Assembly (NCBI GenBank): GCA_030847615.1 | Contig: JAUMIR010000003.1 | Coordinates: 56,777,001 to 56,841,000 of the forward strand | From: Gambelia wislizenii | Taxonomy: Eukaryota > Chordata > Lepidosauria > Squamata > Crotaphytidae | Direction of reading: 5' to 3' | Length of the DNA: 64,000 nt | Part shown: one piece after another, positions 20,364 through 31,026 of the stretch | Layout: each line of letters begins with the position of its first letter | How positions within the stretch are numbered: the first letter of the stretch is position 1 | Translations under genes and position numbers: made by a program | The notes under the pieces: generated by a model | The model's database searches: none | What the model was told of the DNA's origin: nothing | What the model saw: only the letters and a program-made list of their open reading frames with translations

Positions 20364-20714
20364 CTCTCCCTCCCCCTCTCCCCTTCTCTCTCTCTCTCAC
20401 ACAGAGAGAGCTACCAAACATGTGAAAGTCCTTCGTAGATATCTGCACCAATACAGAGATATTCAGAGGTGAGGACCCTGCTCCCTGTCCATGCCTTTAG
20501 TTTGACATTTGAACAGTTCCATCCAAAGACCCTGCTTCAACATGGTATCTGAATACTGGGTTCAAGATCTGTGAGGGTGCCATGATAATTCTCATCCAGG
20601 TGACTCCATTGTAATTGCAGATTTCCTTTGTTGACCATTAGAACCTACAGCAGACTAAAGACAGGGCCATCCAAGACATTTTTCTGATTGAGGCAGGGTA
20701 GCAATACCAACAGT

Positions 20715-20935
20715 ATTGATATTTATATACCACTTATCAGTACAAAGCACTCCCTAAATGGTTTACAGCATGTTAGCTAATTGCCCCCAACAAGCTGGGT
20801 ACTCATTTTACCGACCTATGGAAGGATGGAAGGCCGAGTCAACCTTGGAGCCCTCTGGGATGGAACACATAACTTTGTGGCTTGCAGTACTGTATTGGCA
20901 TTTAACCACTGTGCCACCAGGGCTTCTTGTAGCAA
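20715..20935 (-). mobile_element. tRNA-derived SINE with L2-like tail
   Basis: On the minus strand it begins GGTGGCACAGTGGTTAAATG (A-box-like), continues GGTTGACTCGGCCTTCCAT, GGTCGGTAAAATGAGTACCC and GGGGGCAATTAGCTAACATG, and ends AAGTGGTATATAAAT, an L2-style tail. This is a common snake/lizard SINE. The B box is degraded. Confidence 0.7.
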
Positions 20936-21095
20936 ATGGCATCTCAACTCTTCTCAGCACAAAGTACCCTAGCCTTGTCAGCTTCCAGGCAGTAAATATA
21001 CAATGGCACATTGAATAACTAACAGTTTTCTGACACCAAACATATTCTGCCTGAGGCAGTGTCATTTTTGTTCAGAATGATAGGGACAGCCCTGA

Positions 21096-21535
21096 CTGAA
21101 GTATGGAATGACAGGTCAACATGACGGAAAAGAAATGTCTCTCGTTCCCCCTCCCCAAGATGCTATTATAAGTAAATGGTGAAGATTGTGGTATTAAAAG
21201 TGTGATACTGATTATCTAAAGGATCAGGGAAACTGTCTCAAACTCTTGTCAGAACCTCTGGCACCTCCCAAATTTGGGGGTGAGGTGGGGAAAATGTCAT
21301 CCTGGAAAGCCTGGAGGGGCCCTTTCACATTACAAAATTATAGTACTCTGATTCCCCTTCAACCACCATGGACATTGCCTATGGAATCCTGGGATTTGCA
21401 GTTTAGGAGGGGGCATTTAGACCTCTCAGGCAGAAAGCTCTGGTGCCTCACCAAACTACAAACCCCAAGATTCTATAGGATACAGTTGATAGAGCTGAAG
21501 TGGAATTATAATGCTATAATTGTGTAGTATGAAGG
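21096..21535. repeat. Composite repeat, copy 2 (unknown unit plus intact MITE)
   Basis: Homologous to 4,628-5,321 but without the LINE insertion. The MITE part (about 21,316-21,535) has inverted ends GGGGCCCTTTCACATTACAA and, reverse complemented, AGGCCCCTTCATACTACACA. The first 220 bp (ATGACAGGTCAACATGACGG, AGATGCTATTATAAGTAAAT, AAATTTGGGGGTGAGG) have no other match in the window. Confidence 0.8.
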
Positions 21536-24500
21536 GGCCTCAGGAGTGGGGAATACCTTTAGAACACCTTAGTCCTCACTCATCCCTCAATTAATTGAAA
21601 ATGACTGAAAATGCAATCCAAAATTAACACCTTAGTTTTAGTTTAGACAGACTTTCAGCTGATCTTGGAAGGAGGGAGGATATAGCATTACTGTGAAGTG
21701 AAACTTGTACCTCTGCAGCTGAGAACCCATGGTGTAACAAGACAACACAGAGAACATGTCAAAAAGATAGCATAGTAATATTTTAATATCGTGGTACTCT
21801 TAATTTTTATAATACTTTAAAAATCTCTTTGCAGGTTTGTCTGCATTCCAGTCCTGTAATTACTTGCATGCTATTAGGTCCAGAATGATTACACTGATAA
21901 GAACCATTTGGCTTTATTCAACACTAATGAGAATAAAAATCCAAAAAAACAGATTGTATACAGTACTTCAGTAAGACTTTCCCCAAGCTATATAGATAAT
22001 GGAGCTGACCAACTTGTACTTTGTTTTTGTTTTAATAATGTCTTGTCCTTAAGCCATTATTGCTTGGGTTGACTGGTATACTCAGGCTGAGAACAGAAGG
22101 CATTTTATAGTAGGCATTTGTCTGTAGTAATCTAAACACCTGCTCTGGTGCTCTCTTCTTGACTCTTTTTAGTATTAATTGTATGTTTCTGGTGTGTATT
22201 ATAGAGAGCCTTAACCCAAAGGAACAATTTCCTGCTGCAAGTCTTTTGTTTTCTATTTATAAAGCTGACTTTTAATGCCTAGTAAGGCATGTCTGATTAT
22301 AGATTACTAGGAAAAAGTCAGCTTTATTGTCTAGAAATATATATATTCCAATAGGATTGGGGTGCCAAAAGAATATTCTGCATATGCCAAAGGCAGTTGT
22401 TTTTTAGCCCAAATGGATTTTATTAGTTGCATCTGCATACTTTCATGTTTAAGAAAAAGAGTTCTGAACCATTTTCACTGGTTTGAAGTTTTTGCTTCCA
22501 TCCATTATTTTTAGCTACTGGAAGGTCAACTGTCTCCAAATAGTGACATGGTGATAGTTAACAGTGTCTTGCTTGTGTGTGTATGGTGAGGGGAGTCTTA
22601 TTTTTGTTTTGCTTGATTGACAAAGCCTGAGGGAAGTGGATGGCTTCTACTGTGTGAGAAAAGAGACAGAGGAAACATTGCACAGACATATTGCCTTTCC
22701 CCCTACACTACTGGTTGAATCTAGAACTCAATGAATGATCTCGGCAATGGAGTGGGTAGGCCATTTTGAACTGCTGCTCCTCTTTATAATTTCAATGTAG
22801 CTGCATTGCCTTCTGTCCATTGAGGTGGTTGAAGGACATAGAATATTGGAAATGGAGAGAGCTTGGAACATTAATTTAAAAAAGTAATTAGTTGCATGCC
22901 CTGACCCAGAAGTAGTTTACTGCTGTTATGGTTATAATTGTTAAAGTACCTATAGATGTCCCGTTTCCCAGAGTTAACAGCTTAGAAACATCTTTCATAA
23001 TTAAAATTGGAATATTTACCACTCAGCAACATGAGGCACAGCCAGAGCACCAACCACATGATATCCCTCTTCCACCATTTAGTGAGGCTATAATCTCTTA
23101 ACTAGAAAAGAAAAACTAAACATGCTACAGTTCCACTACAAAAAGAGCAAAGTTCTTGTAATGTAGTGGAGTTATATGTTAGCTATTGGGGGAATGTAGT
23201 AACTAATTTTTAAACTAGTTACTTTCAAGCTGTGAACAGGGGACTAAGATAATTGCTTGTTTGGCCTAGAGCAATAGTGTAGTGTAAATTGTGAAGTATA
23301 GGACCTGGTTGTGGCAGTCCTGTAGCAAAACTCCAAAGGAAAGTCCAAAGATGGAGAAAGCTGTGTTGGTATGGAACATGCATGTGTGTTCTGTTAGCCA
23401 CTATTTCTAGCCTCTTTGATCTACACCAGGAACAGGTCTTTTGTAAATCTTACAGGTCTTGACTACAGAAGACCAAGTCGCTCTAAAATAGTTTGAATTG
23501 CAACAGGGTAGCTCATGACAATACATAGTTGCTGGGAGAAATCCATTTCACAACATCTTTTCATGGCAAATTAGTAATTAAACATGTCCTCCACTACTGT
23601 GGGAATGATTATTTAAACTCAAAGGGAAGAAGAAAACCCAAGGTATATGGCAAATGATGTCATCATAGCTGCTTATCTAAAAGTCTCTGGGCTGGAATCC
23701 TGTGACCTCTGGCTCTACTATTGCACTGCCTTAAAGTGGGGACATTCTTTCCCATGTGGAAAGAAAGCAACCATCTCTTTCCATAAACAGTGCTTTTTTC
23801 TTGATCAGGGAGGGAGGGAGGGGATGGCAGCTACAAGATGATGGAGAATGACAGTAGGGCAAGAAAGTGACAAAGAATTTCTGAAGAATTTCTGAAGAAG
23901 TTATCTCTTTGCCTCAGAATATGTTTTGGGGCTTTCCCTTGTAGGAAATCATTTGTAGAATTTCAAGTAAGCATGGCTAGCACATGGAATTGTGGTTAAA
24001 TTAATGTTTGGGGGGAATTGTTGTAGAAAAATTAAAGCACACATAAACTAACAAAACTTGGAATGTTACTTTTTGGACTGCAATTCCCAGAATCCCCTGC
24101 CAGCATAAGTTCTGGAGTACATTTGTCTGTAGCAACGTATGGCTAGTTCATAGTGATGGACGGTATGTGGAATCATTAACAGAACTGCATGCCTTCACAG
24201 GTGATTTGAAGACACACAAACACACTCACGTCTGACTAAAGAGTTAGTTAATTCTGCAATCTTTGATGCTTACCAAGTTCTTCTGGATTTATTCTTTTTT
24301 GATGTGCTGGGAAGAGAGAAATTGGCTGACAGTTCTTAAATCTCTAGCAAATACAGTAGAACATGATTTAAGTTTGGTACAGTTTGCACTTGTTCAGGTA
24401 ACCTCTCCAGTGATTAGAGAATGGGACTGAAATTGAATTAATGAGAATTTTCCTCATCAATGCGTTGACCTGTTTAACATGATCCTTCCTGTTGTCCTTG

Positions 24501-25082
24501 ATCTTAAAATGTCCAAATTATTGATAACAGAATACAGTAATTCCTGCCCACTGACAATTACATAAGATGGATCACATAAGATGTGCCGTCAACTCATATA
24601 TGCCCTTGGGAGGGCTGTGGCAAGGAACCTAAAGCCCCACCTGATGGGACCTTTTACTTATTTAGTCATTTCCAAACACTTATTAATTTTATTTCATGAA
24701 GTCTAATAATGATGCTTGACTGTTTGGTTATGCAAACAATTCAGGGCTGACTTTTAAGGGTAGTTTGGGAGAAAGCCAGCATATAAATTAAACAAACAAA
24801 CAAATAATAAATGTGGAAAAATAATTAAAATGAGTGGCAGTTTCAACAAATGATCTTGCCATAATGACTGTATGACTTTGCCAGCACACCAGGAGTGTAG
24901 CTCTGGGTGAGGCGCAGGGAATAAGGTCACTCCCCTTAAAATAAGAATTCTGCTTGGGCCAAATTGAATTTTTTCTTCAGTCTCCAAATTTCTAGTATTG
25001 TGGTAACTTAAAACTTCAGTTGAGCATTTAAAGATACAGTTTTAAAGAAAGAGGGCAGGTAAAGTTACTAAGGGACTGTGAA
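21536..25082. other. Longest stretch without a recognised element
   Basis: About 3.5 kb of AT-rich sequence with no LINE, SINE or MITE that I can identify, except a scrap of the short palindromic MITE at about 24,066-24,130 (TTTTGGACTGCAATTCCCAG). No exon with paired splice sites was found. It is ordinary intronic or intergenic sequence as far as can be read. Confidence 0.5.
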
Positions 25083-25150
25083 TGCAGCAAATACTGGTTG
25101 AGTCACCCTTATCTGGAATTCCAAAATCCAACATTGTCCTCATGAGTGGC
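25083..25150. mobile_element. Mariner/Tigger-like end fragment
   Basis: GGTTGAGTCACCCTTATCTGG followed by AATTCCAAAATCCA has the style of a Tc1/mariner-related MITE terminus known across amniotes. The other end is not seen; a Bov-B 3' end begins at 25,285. Confidence 0.45.
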
Positions 25151-25284
25151 TGAGATAGTGATAACTTTGCTTTCTGATGGTTCAATGCACACAAGCTGTT
25201 TCATGCACAAAATTATTTTTAAAAATTGTATATAAAATTCCCTTCAGGCTATTTGGTTAATGACAAATGTATATAAAATTTTTG

Positions 25285-26110
25285 TTGTTGTTAACTGCTG
25301 TCAAGTCGACTTCAACTTATGGTGACCCCATGAATGAGAGACCTCCAAGTCTCATCCTCAACAGCCCTGATCAAGTCTTAAAGGTTCAGGGCTGTGGTTT
25401 CCTTGACTCAGGAGATTTTCAGACACGTTTTTCAGTGTCTTGCCACGCAAGCAGCCTCTGGAGCAGAAACGAGGCTGCCGCGCAGCAAGGGGTCCATTTT
25501 GGATGACGCCGTTTCTTTCTCAGCATCGTCCGTGACTCTTGCGGCTAGCATTGGAGGCGGCCGTGCTGTTTTTTACTCACGGACAACTTCCGTGAGTAAA
25601 AAACAGCACAGCCACCTCCAATGCTAGCCGCAAGAGTCATGGACGACACCGAGAGAGAAACGGCGTTGTCCAAAATGGACCCCTTGCTGCGCAGCAGCCT
25701 CATTTCTGCTCCGGAGGCTGCTTGCACGGCAAGACGCTGAAAAACCCGTCTGAAAATCTCCTGAGTCTATCTACCTGTAGTGTGGTCTCCCTCTTTTCCT
25801 ACTGCTTTCTACCTTACCAAGCATTAGTCATGGCTTTTCATGGTATGGCCAGAGTACGTCAGGCTCAGTTTAGTCATCTTAGCCTCTAGGGAGAGTTCAG
25901 TCTTGATTTGCTCTAGGACTCAGTTACCGTATTTGTCTTTTTAGCAATCTGTAATACTCTTCTCCAGCACCTCATTTCAGACAAGAGGATTTCCTTCCTT
26001 TTAGCTTTCTTCACTGTCCAGCTTTCACAATCATACATAGAAATCGAAATGCAATGTTGTGGACAATCCTAACTTATAGAATTCTGAGCATCATTTTGCT
26101 TCCATGGGAG
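25285..26110 (-). mobile_element. Bov-B (RTE) LINE 3' part, split by a foldback element
   Basis: The 3' tail lies at the left (plus strand GCTGTCAAGTCGACTTCAAC, TTATGGTGACCCCATGAATG) and coding sequence further right: the minus strand near 25,850 reads KMTKLSLTYSGHTMKSHD, the conserved C-terminal block of Bov-B reverse transcriptases. The copy is interrupted at 25,411-25,761 by a palindromic element and ends, 5'-truncated, at about 26,110. Its tail is the sequence shared with the Sauria and 5S SINEs in this window. Confidence 0.8.
25411..25761. mobile_element. 351-bp foldback element, two 173-bp arms
   Basis: Arms 25,411-25,583 and 25,589-25,761 are inverted copies around a 5-base loop (CAACT); mismatches are few (for example GTCCGTGACTC versus GTCCATGACTC). 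Ends are GGAGATTTTCAGAC. It sits inside the Bov-B copy; flanks are TCA on the left and TGA on the right. Rich in CpG relative to surroundings. Non-coding: short frames on both strands mirror each other because of the palindrome. Confidence 0.85.
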
Positions 26111-26140
26111 ATTAATGCAATGGTCCTGTGGTTACTGCAG

Positions 26141-26162
26141 TCATCATCATCATCATCATCAT
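26141..26162. repeat. (ATC)n short tandem repeat
   Basis: Seven tandem CAT/ATC units. Confidence 0.85.
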
Positions 26163-26490
26163 TTGTTAGTTCCCTAAAATAACAAGGTTATTTTCAATCT
26201 GTAAAGGTTTCTAATATCACATTTCCCACAATTTTTTTCTGAAATAATCCACCACCACCCCCGGGAAAGCCCTGCGAAAAAAATGTTGTTTTTCCCATGA
26301 CTTCAAAATTCATGGAAATTGTACATCTCGATGAAGGGTTTGGATAAGGATTACACAGTGAGCTTTCAAATTGCTCACAGTAATATAGTGACCATCTTAA
26401 AGGTGATCTTGAATTTAAGTATGGAAAGCTGTGATTTATTTCTCTTCTTCTGTTCAGAACAATGATGTTGTTGTGTGCCGTGATCACAAA
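26163..26490. other. Unassigned
   Basis: No recognised feature. It separates Bov-B from the CR1 copy. Confidence 0.4.
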
Positions 26491-26605
26491 AAGTCAACAT
26501 GGATTTCTCAAAAACAAGTTGTGCCAGACTAATCTCATCTCTTTTTTTGAGAGAGTTACAAACTTGATAGATGAAGGGAACACAGTGGATGTAGTGTTCC
26601 TTTCC

Positions 26606-27095
26606 GTATCCAATGTAAGCTTTTGTTGTTAACTTTCAAAGCCCAGCATGGGCTAGCCCCTCTTTTTTTATCTGACTTTCTTTCTCCTTACATTCCCACC
26701 TGTACCCTTCATTCTAGTACTCAAGGCCTATTGTCCCAATCTAGGCTCTCCACTGCACCATCCCGGATTTGTTCCTTCTCGCTTGCCGCCCCTCACTTCT
26801 GGGACCTTCTTCCCCCTCAAATATGGGCCATTACTTCTTTCTCCACTTTTAAATCCGAGTTAAAGACCACCTTGTTCAGGGAGGCATTCCTTGGTTTTGT
26901 CTGATTTACATTTACTTTTTCTGTCACTTGGGTTTACCGTGATGTTGTTATTAATTGTTGTAATTATCCTTGTTTTAATTGATTTTATTATTTTGCCTAT
27001 TGTTTTACTTAGATTGTATGCCTTCGGCAGGTTTCATTCTGTTTTACCCTTGATTGTTTTTGTACAGCGCTGTATACATTGACAGTGCTCTAGAA

Positions 27096-27131
<36 letters not shown>
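26606..27131 (+). mobile_element. L2-like LINE 3' end nested in CR1
   Basis: The C-terminal RT segment KAQHGLAPLFLSDFLSPY ... FSLAAPHFWDLLPPQI ... LKTTLFREAFLGFV (26,636-26,904) has the usual L2/Jockey ending, followed by a 3' untranslated part with GTACAGCGCTGTATACATTG and an (ATA)n tail at 27,098-27,131. The CR1 text on either side (TAGTGTTCCTT and TAGTGTATCTT) looks like a diverged 11-bp target duplication. Confidence 0.8.
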
Positions 27132-27133
<2 letters not shown>

Positions 27134-27360
27134 GTGTATCTTGTTTTCAGTAAGGCTTGTGACAAGGTCCCCCATGACATTCTTGCAAAAAGGTTAGTAA
27201 CATACAGGCTACACAATGCAACTGTTAGGTGGATTTGTAATTGGTTGACTCACCAAACCCAAAGGGTAGTCACCAATGGCTCCTCTTCATCCTGGAGAGA
27301 AGTGACCAGAGGGGTGCCACACGGTTCTGTCTTGGGCCCAGTGCTATTCAACATCTTTAT

Positions 27361-27371
27361 CATTTTTTATT

Positions 27372-27406
<35 letters not shown>

Positions 27407-27590
27407 TACCCCGCTCTTCAGCCACAAGGCTATCAATGCGGCTTACAAATTGTTTTAAGCAATAGCAAATTTACACATCTACACTGCATTAAGCAGTTTT
27501 CAATGTGTGTTAGCTAATTGCCCCCACAAGCCGGGTACTCATTTTACTGACCTATGAAAAGGATGGAAGGCCTACGAAAAGGATGGAAGG
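27361..27590 (-). mobile_element. SINE/LINE tail nested in CR1
   Basis: On the minus strand, GGTCAGTAAAATGAGTACCC, GGGGGCAATTAGCTAACACA and then GTAAGCCGCATTGATAGCC and a GGGGTATAAATAAATAAAT tail match the tRNA SINE at 20,715 joined to an L2-style 3' end. The tRNA head is missing. ATCTTTATCA to the left and ATCAATGACT to the right are CR1 sequence, sharing ATCA. Confidence 0.75.
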
Positions 27591-28530
27591 ATCAATGACT
27601 TGGATGAGGGAATAGAGGGTATGCTTATCAAGTTTGCAGATGACACCAAATTAGGAGGGGTAGCTAATACCCTGGAAGACAGGATCAGAATCCAAAATGA
27701 CCTGAACAGATTAGAAAGCTGGGCCAAAATTAACAAAATGAATTTCAATAGGGAGAAATGTAGGATATTACACTTGGGCAGTAAAAATGAAAAGCATAGA
27801 CATAGGATGGGTGACACATGGCTTGATGGCAGTACATGCGTAAGGGATCTAGGATTCTTAGTGGACCACAAGCTGAACATGAGTCAGCAGTGTGATGCAG
27901 CAGCTAAAAACCCAATGCAATTCTAGGCTGTATTAATAGGAGTATAGTTTTAGATGAAGGGAAGTAATAGTGCCACTCTGTTCTGCTTTGGTCAGACCTC
28001 ACCTGGAATACTGTGGCCAGTTCTGGGCACCACAATTCAGGAAGGATATTGAGAAGCTGGAATGTGTCGAGAGAAGGGCGACCAAGATGGTGGGTGGTCT
28101 GGAAGCCATGCCCTATGAGGAGCGGCTTAGGGAGCTGGGCATGTTTAGTCGGGAGAAGAGAAGGTTGACAGGGGACATGATAGCCATGTTTAAATATTTG
28201 AAGGGATGTCATATTGAGGATGGAGCAGGCTTGTTTTCTGCTGCTCCAGAGACTAGGACACGGAGCAATGGGTTCAACCTATAGGAAAAGAGATTCTACA
28301 TAAACATTAGGAAGAACTTTCTGATAGTTAGAACTATTCGGAAGTGGAATGCGCTGCCTCGTAGTGTGGTGGAGACTCCTTTGGAGGTTTTTAAGCAGAG
28401 GCTGGATGGCCATCTGTCAGGAATGATTTGATTGTGTATTCCTGCATGGCAGGGGGTTGGACTGGATGGCCCTTGAGGTCTCTTCCAACTCTATGATTCT
28501 ATGATTCAAGTCCCTTAGAATGATTCTATG

Positions 28531-28702
28531 ATTCAACGCACTCCCTCGGAGCGTGGTGGGGTTTCCTTCCTTGGAGGTCTTTAAACAGAGGCTCGATTGC
28601 CATCTGTCGGGGATGCTTTGATCAAGATTTCCTGCGTGGCAGGGGGTTGGACATCCAGTGGTCTCTTCCAACTCTACAATTCTATGATTCTATGATTCTA
28701 AG
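28531..28702 (+). mobile_element. Second CR1 3' end directly downstream
   Basis: CCCTCGGAGCGTGGTGGGG, TTAAACAGAGGCTCGATTGC, CTGCGTGGCAGGGGGTTGG and ATTCTATG repeats: a different, GGAGCGTGG-type CR1 subfamily like the copies at 48,697 and 57,712. It abuts the tail of the preceding CR1, suggesting insertion into the ATTCTATG repeats. Confidence 0.85.
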
Positions 28703-28862
28703 TCATTTCCAGCTTATTGCTATCCTAAGGTGAACCTATCACGGGGTTTTCTGAGGCTGAGAGTGTGTGTTTTGCCGAAGGTTTTCATGGCCAAGCAGGA
28801 ACTCGAACCCTGGTCTCCAGACTCATAGTCAAATACTCAAATTACTACGCCATTCGAGGCAT
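28703..28862 (-). mobile_element. Sauria-type tRNA SINE
   Basis: The plus strand shows AAGTCATTTCCAGCTTATTG (Bov-B-like tail) then AACCTATCACGGGGTTTTCT, GGCTGAGAGTGTGTG and GAACCCTGGTCTCCAGACTC, the reverse complement of the tRNA-related head. An internal deletion removed the TTTGCCATTGCC block. Confidence 0.8.
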
Positions 28863-29120
28863 ACTCAGTTAATGTGAAGTGTAGCCTCAAGGCATCATTC
28901 ATATCTATCTGCTATCATACAAAACCCATCCACATCTGACAGATGGAATGTGAACTTTGTACCAGTGTGTTGTTGTTTTTAATTACCTACACAGCACTAT
29001 CAGTGTGCATGACATTTTTACAATGTGGAACAGTCATGTTCTTGGCTTTGGAAGGCTTACAGTACACAGCACAGGGGAAATAATTGAGGAGGAACAGGGA
29101 GTTGGAGGCAAGTAACTCAG
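28863..29120. other. Unassigned
   Basis: Nothing recognised between the SINE and the next Harbinger-like copy. Confidence 0.4.
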
Positions 29121-29724
29121 AGGTAGTCCAGGCTGTGAAAAATCCCTCTTAGAATCTGCGGGGAACCCCATGTGTCCAATTGGGATCATGCAGCATTCCA
29201 TCCTTTTTGTAGGGAAGTGGAGTCTTCTGCAGCAGAAGCCTCCAGGACTTTCCCTGAGTTTTTAAAAAAGCCCGATGAAAATGCACATCCTCGACTGTTA
29301 GGACAACTCAACTGAATTGCATTGCATTGCATTGCTGAAGAGGACAGCTGATTGGTTGGATGTGCATGGGGGGCGGAGCTTGGTAAGACAGCAGATCGCA
29401 GAACCACCATGTTGAATTGTTGACATAGTGATAATGTGCTGAGGTGATGAAACAGGCTTTCTTTTGTTTTTTTTTATTATTTAAGCAGAAGATTGCTCTT
29501 CCACACCTTGGAGTTCGTTTGGTTGGGGCAAGTTGGGGAATAGAAAACTGCGAGTAATTCACTTGTGGCCATCATTTTGAGTTGCTGGCATGTCTCCATG
29601 TGAACAGGAAACACAGAGAGCTTCACACACCAGCAGTCTTGCCAAAAAATCATTGAGACAGATGACAGCTGCTGCAAATTGGTGTTTTCCAATTCATATT
29701 TTATTTCCTTGTCTAGACTGGCCC
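29121..29724 (+). mobile_element. Harbinger-like MITE, copy C
   Basis: Landmarks: AATTGGGATCATGCAGC, AAAAATGCACATCC-like text, GATTGGTTGGATGTGCATGG, ACCACCATGTTGAATTG, GAGTAATTCACTTGTGGCC, CCATGTGAACAGGAAAC and AGCTGCTGCAAATTGG. The right end, reverse complemented, is GGGCCAGTCTAGACAAGG. The left end is diverged and no clear target duplication is seen. Confidence 0.7.
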
Positions 29725-29737
29725 TAAAAGTGTCAGA

Positions 29738-29962
29738 GCCAGCATGGTTTAGTGCACTGAGTGTAGGACTCAAAGAGACCAGGGTTTGAATCCCTACTCA
29801 GCCATGGAAACCCACTGGGTGACCTTGTGTAAGTCACACACACTCAGTCTCAGAGGAGGGCAATGCCAAACCTTCTCTGAGTACATTTTGCCAAGAAGGT
29901 CCTAGGTTAGGATCCACACAAGTTGGAATTGACCTGAATGCACAAAAGTGCAACAACAAAGG
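29738..29962 (+). mobile_element. Sauria-type tRNA SINE, full length
   Basis: Head AGCCAGCATGGTTTAGTG (A-box region) and GGGTTTGAATCCCTA (B box), then CCACTGGGTGACCTTGTG, CTCAGAGGAGGGCAATGCC, and a Bov-B-like tail with AGTTGGAATTGACCTG and a CAACAACAA end. This is the best plus-strand example in the window. Confidence 0.9.
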
Positions 29963-30649
29963 TATGAGACGTTTCAGTGTACTGAGAATATAGATAGACC
30001 CTGCTTCACAATAGCCCTCTTAAAAAACTTGAGCTAACCCTACAAATTTAAGCCTGTATTCTAAAAGATACTTTTAAATGCCAAGAAATAACAGTACTGA
30101 GGCTAGGCTCCCTGTTGAAGTTGACTTGAATTGTGGATTTTAATTCACATTGCTGTTAGGAGTTTCAGTCATGCTCTAAAGCTCACAAGGCACAAATTAT
30201 CGTGTAACAGAGATAAGTGGAATGTTTTTATTCAGATTTGCCCCTGGTTTGTATATGAGTAGAGTTAAAGAGGAAAGAAGTAGCAAATCATTTATCAATG
30301 TTTGCAGGAAGATTTATGCATTCAGAAAATGGCACGTGAGGCTGAGGATGGTGAAATTTGTCATGTTTGAGCTGCCAGCTATTTAGCTAACTTATGTCCT
30401 AAGGGAACTGTGTCAAAATTTGAAAAATGTAAACTTCTCTGATTATTAACATGTGTGTTTCCTCCCTGCCTTGATCTTAAAATGCTTTGAATTTTTCTTG
30501 TTGTCCTATTCAAAGTGGTTTGAACTTCCTTTACTTTCTATAGCACAATTTTCTATTACAAAATGATGGTCTTTGACTATCAAGGACACAGAAAGAGACA
30601 CACTAATCCCATTATATAGGAAGTGCACAATCAGGATAGAACTTTAATA
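29963..30649. other. Nothing recognised
   Basis: AT-rich sequence, no features supported. Confidence 0.5.
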
Positions 30650-30870
30650 CAGTGGGAGCTCTGGATCTGCAGATTCCAACTCCCCAAATTCAGCTGATCA
30701 TGAATTGTCAGGTCTCATAGTATAAAATGGTGACAATGTGAACACGGACACACTGAAGCATCTGCATTCTTGTCACTGCCGTTTAGTAATATGGAACATG
30801 ATCATCTACGTTTTTTGGTATCTGCATGGGATCCCAGAGCCTAAACCCTGTGGATCAGAAGGGCCCACTG
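30650..30870. mobile_element. pogo/Tigger-like MITE with TA duplication
   Basis: Ends CAGTGGGAGCTCTGGATC and, reverse complemented, CAGTGGGCCCTTCTGATC, flanked on both sides by TA. Interior includes TTGGTATCTGCATGGGATCC. The short plus-strand frame at 30,738 is accidental. Confidence 0.75.
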
Positions 30871-31026
30871 TAGTACTCTCCTCCTTATGTTCCCTACCAA
30901 CTAGTACAGTATTCAAAAGTATTCTTCCTCAGATATTGGCAAGAATATATAACTATGATTACTAGTAGTCAGGATAGCGTTATTCTCCACAAATTCTCCA
31001 TGAATCCAATCTTTATTTAATGCTGT
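30871..31026. other. Unassigned spacer
   Basis: No feature seen. Confidence 0.4.

Larger units (their letters stand above)
26491..28410 (+). pseudogene. CR1 reverse transcriptase relic
   Basis: Three exposed segments encode CR1 RT: 26,494-26,605 (finger region), 27,134-27,360 (motif A region with [11 protein letters not shown], where the family usually has a second Asp, then the [10 protein letters not shown] motif) and 27,597-28,284 (motif C as FADD, thumb, and connection region). At about 27,908 and 27,960 the frame breaks (AAAAACCCAATGC lacks bases compared with the copy at 57,926), and a stop follows SNGFNL at 28,284. The endonuclease domain is absent through 5' truncation. The enzyme would nick DNA and copy its own RNA at the target; this copy cannot. 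Confidence 0.85.
26491..28506 (+). mobile_element. CR1 LINE, RT domain to 3' end, two nested insertions
   Basis: The CR1 copy starts inside the RT fingers (HGFLKNKLCQTNLISFF), continues with [12 protein letters not shown] and [16 protein letters not shown], the active-site block FADDTKLGG, and the C-terminal domain ([16 protein letters not shown], then [20 protein letters not shown]), and ends in ATTCTATG repeats at about 28,506. It is broken by an L2-like LINE (26,606-27,131) and a SINE or LINE tail (27,361-27,590). It is the longest CR1 in the window. Confidence 0.9.

Noticed and set aside
29738..29850. A tRNA gene
   Set aside because: A- and B-box-like motifs belong to a Sauria SINE head; no cloverleaf with proper acceptor stem can be formed.
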